A stretch of DNA of 6,937 nt. Source: an uncultured Chitinophagaceae bacterium (GTDB lineage Bacteria > Bacteroidota > Bacteroidia > Chitinophagales > Chitinophagaceae). A program made the position numbers and the translations under genes. The notes beneath the pieces are model-generated. The model saw nothing but the letters and a program-made list of their open reading frames with translations, was not told where the DNA came from and ran no database searches. The stretch spans positions 1 to 6,937 of the forward strand of contig CAMPGG010000189.1 of assembly GCA_946885335.1 (NCBI GenBank), read 5' to 3'. This document shows, in pieces, positions 5,814-6,937 of the stretch (position 1 is the stretch's first letter; each line of letters starts with the position of its first letter).

Positions 5814-6937
5814 ATGCCTAAAGAAGTCTATGTTATTTCCGCTGTTCGTACACCATTGGGAAGTTTTGGTGGTTCATTAAAAGATTTGTCTGCCACACAA
5901 TTAGGTGCTGCAGCTATTAAGGGCGCATTGGAAAAAGCCGGTGTGGATGCAAACAAAGTGAATGACGTTTTAATGGGTTGTGTGTTACAGGCAAACCTTG
6001 GACAGGCACCTGCACGCCAGGCCTCGATGCTGGCCGGGCTCCCCGTAAACGTTAATTGCACAACGGTGAATAAAGTTTGCGCCAGCGGCATGAAGTCCAT
6101 TGCATTAGCAGCTCAAAGTATATTATTGGGCGATGCTGATATTGTTGTTGCCGGGGGTATGGAAAGTATGAGTAATGTACCTTATTATGTTCCGAACCTT
6201 CGTTGGGGAAATAAATATGGTAATACAAGTTTGGTAGATGGATTGGCGCATGATGGATTAACCGATGTTTATAAAAATTATGCAATGGGCAATGCTGCCG
6301 AACTTTGTGCCAGTGAATGTGGTATCAGCCGGGAGGACCAGGATGCATTTGCCGTTGAAAGTTACCAGCGCAGCCAGGCGGCTGTTAATGAGGGTAAATT
6401 TGATAGTGAAATTGTTCCTGTTAGTATTCCGCAACGCAAAGGAGATCCCATTGTTTTTGCAAAAGATGAAGAACCTTTTAATGTAAAATTTGATAAGATC
6501 GCAGGTTTGCGTCCCGCTTTTCAGAAAGATGGAACGGTTACTGCTGCCAATGCGAGTACAATGAATGATGGCGCAGCCGCATTGGTTTTAATGAGTAAAG
6601 AAAAAGCCGATGAACTGGGATTGAAACCAATTGCAAAGATCCTGTCCTGGGCCGATGCGGAGCAGGCACCCGAATGGTTTACCACAACGCCTTCATTAGC
6701 GGTTCCCAAAGCGGTAGAAAAAGCAGGATTGAAAATGGAAGACATTTCCTATTGGGAATTGAATGAAGCTTTTGCCGTGGTCGGTATCGAAAATACAAAG
6801 CGCATGAAACTTGATCCAGCCAAAGTAAATGTAAATGGTGGTGCGGTTTCATTGGGTCACCCGTTGGGTGCCAGTGGTGCAAGAATCATTGTAACGTTGA
6901 TCAACATCCTAAAACAAAACAATGCGAAATATGGAGC
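5814..6937 (+). CDS. Acetyl-CoA C-acetyltransferase (thiolase), 3' end beyond window
   Basis: The open frame holds 374 complete codons from ATG at 5814 and runs off the right edge; family members are about 390-395 residues, so roughly 18 are missing. It has the thiolase start ([17 protein letters not shown]), nucleophile C89 in [17 protein letters not shown] at 114-120, NEAF at 317-320 and H349 in [17 protein letters not shown]. The second catalytic cysteine (CxGGG) lies just beyond the window. It condenses two acetyl-CoA to acetoacetyl-CoA or cleaves acetoacetyl-CoA, in the cytoplasm. The sequence style ([42 protein letters not shown]) resembles the mitochondrial ACAT1 type more than long-chain thiolases such as FadA, so a short-chain role in ketone-body, branched-chain or polyester-type metabolism is likeliest. 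It is divergent from the peptidase and has its own promoter. No partner gene is within the window. Confidence 0.95.
   Translation, partial: MPKEVYVISAVRTPLGSFGGSLKDLSATQLGAAAIKGALEKAGVDANKVNDVLMGCVLQANLGQAPARQASMLAGLPVNVNCTTVNKVCASGMKSIALAAQSILLGDADIVVAGGMESMSNVPYYVPNLRWGNKYGNTSLVDGLAHDGLTDVYKNYAMGNAAELCASECGISREDQDAFAVESYQRSQAAVNEGKFDSEIVPVSIPQRKGDPIVFAKDEEPFNVKFDKIAGLRPAFQKDGTVTAANASTMNDGAAALVLMSKEKADELGLKPIAKILSWADAEQAPEWFTTTPSLAVPKAVEKAGLKMEDISYWELNEAFAVVGIENTKRMKLDPAKVNVNGGAVSLGHPLGASGARIIVTLINILKQNNAKYG

Overview
The window looks like ordinary chromosomal DNA of a Bacteroidota bacterium, probably in or near the Chitinophagaceae. The reasons are moderate AT-richness, start codons without Shine-Dalgarno sequences, promoter-like TAnnTTTG boxes, and protein types typical of that group (a secreted M28 peptidase, a Tll0287-like heme lipoprotein and a DUF6688-like membrane protein). 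The assignment is inferred from protein style; there is no rRNA or other marker here.

Layout: everything from the left edge to about 5.63 kb is on the minus strand, and the last 1.1 kb is on the plus strand. In minus-strand transcription order, the first gene is a secreted zinc M28 peptidase (5627 to 4062), closed by a strong intrinsic terminator (4007-4038). A compact four-gene run follows: an AhpD-like carboxymuconolactone decarboxylase family protein (3895 to 3296), an OsmC/Ohr-type protein (3242 to 2736), a mono-heme Tll0287-like lipoprotein (2686 to 2078) and a microsomal-type epoxide hydrolase (2081 to 948). The last two overlap by ATGA. After 88 bp comes a multi-pass membrane protein (start 859) that runs off the left edge and is probably DUF6688. 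On the plus strand, divergent from the peptidase, an acetyl-CoA C-acetyltransferase starts at 5814 and runs off the right edge.

The four-gene run has the gene spacing of an operon. Its parts fit handling of peroxides, other oxidants and epoxides: two cysteine-based peroxidase-like proteins, a heme lipoprotein on the outer side of a membrane, and an epoxide-opening hydrolase. This joint role is an inference from co-location and is the best candidate for something not yet described as a unit. The 186-bp divergent region between peptidase and thiolase holds a reasonable plus-strand promoter with a 12-bp perfect palindrome touching its -7 box. I saw no RNA genes, mobile elements, CRISPR arrays, attachment sites or origins, and no gene-free stretch longer than about 190 bp.
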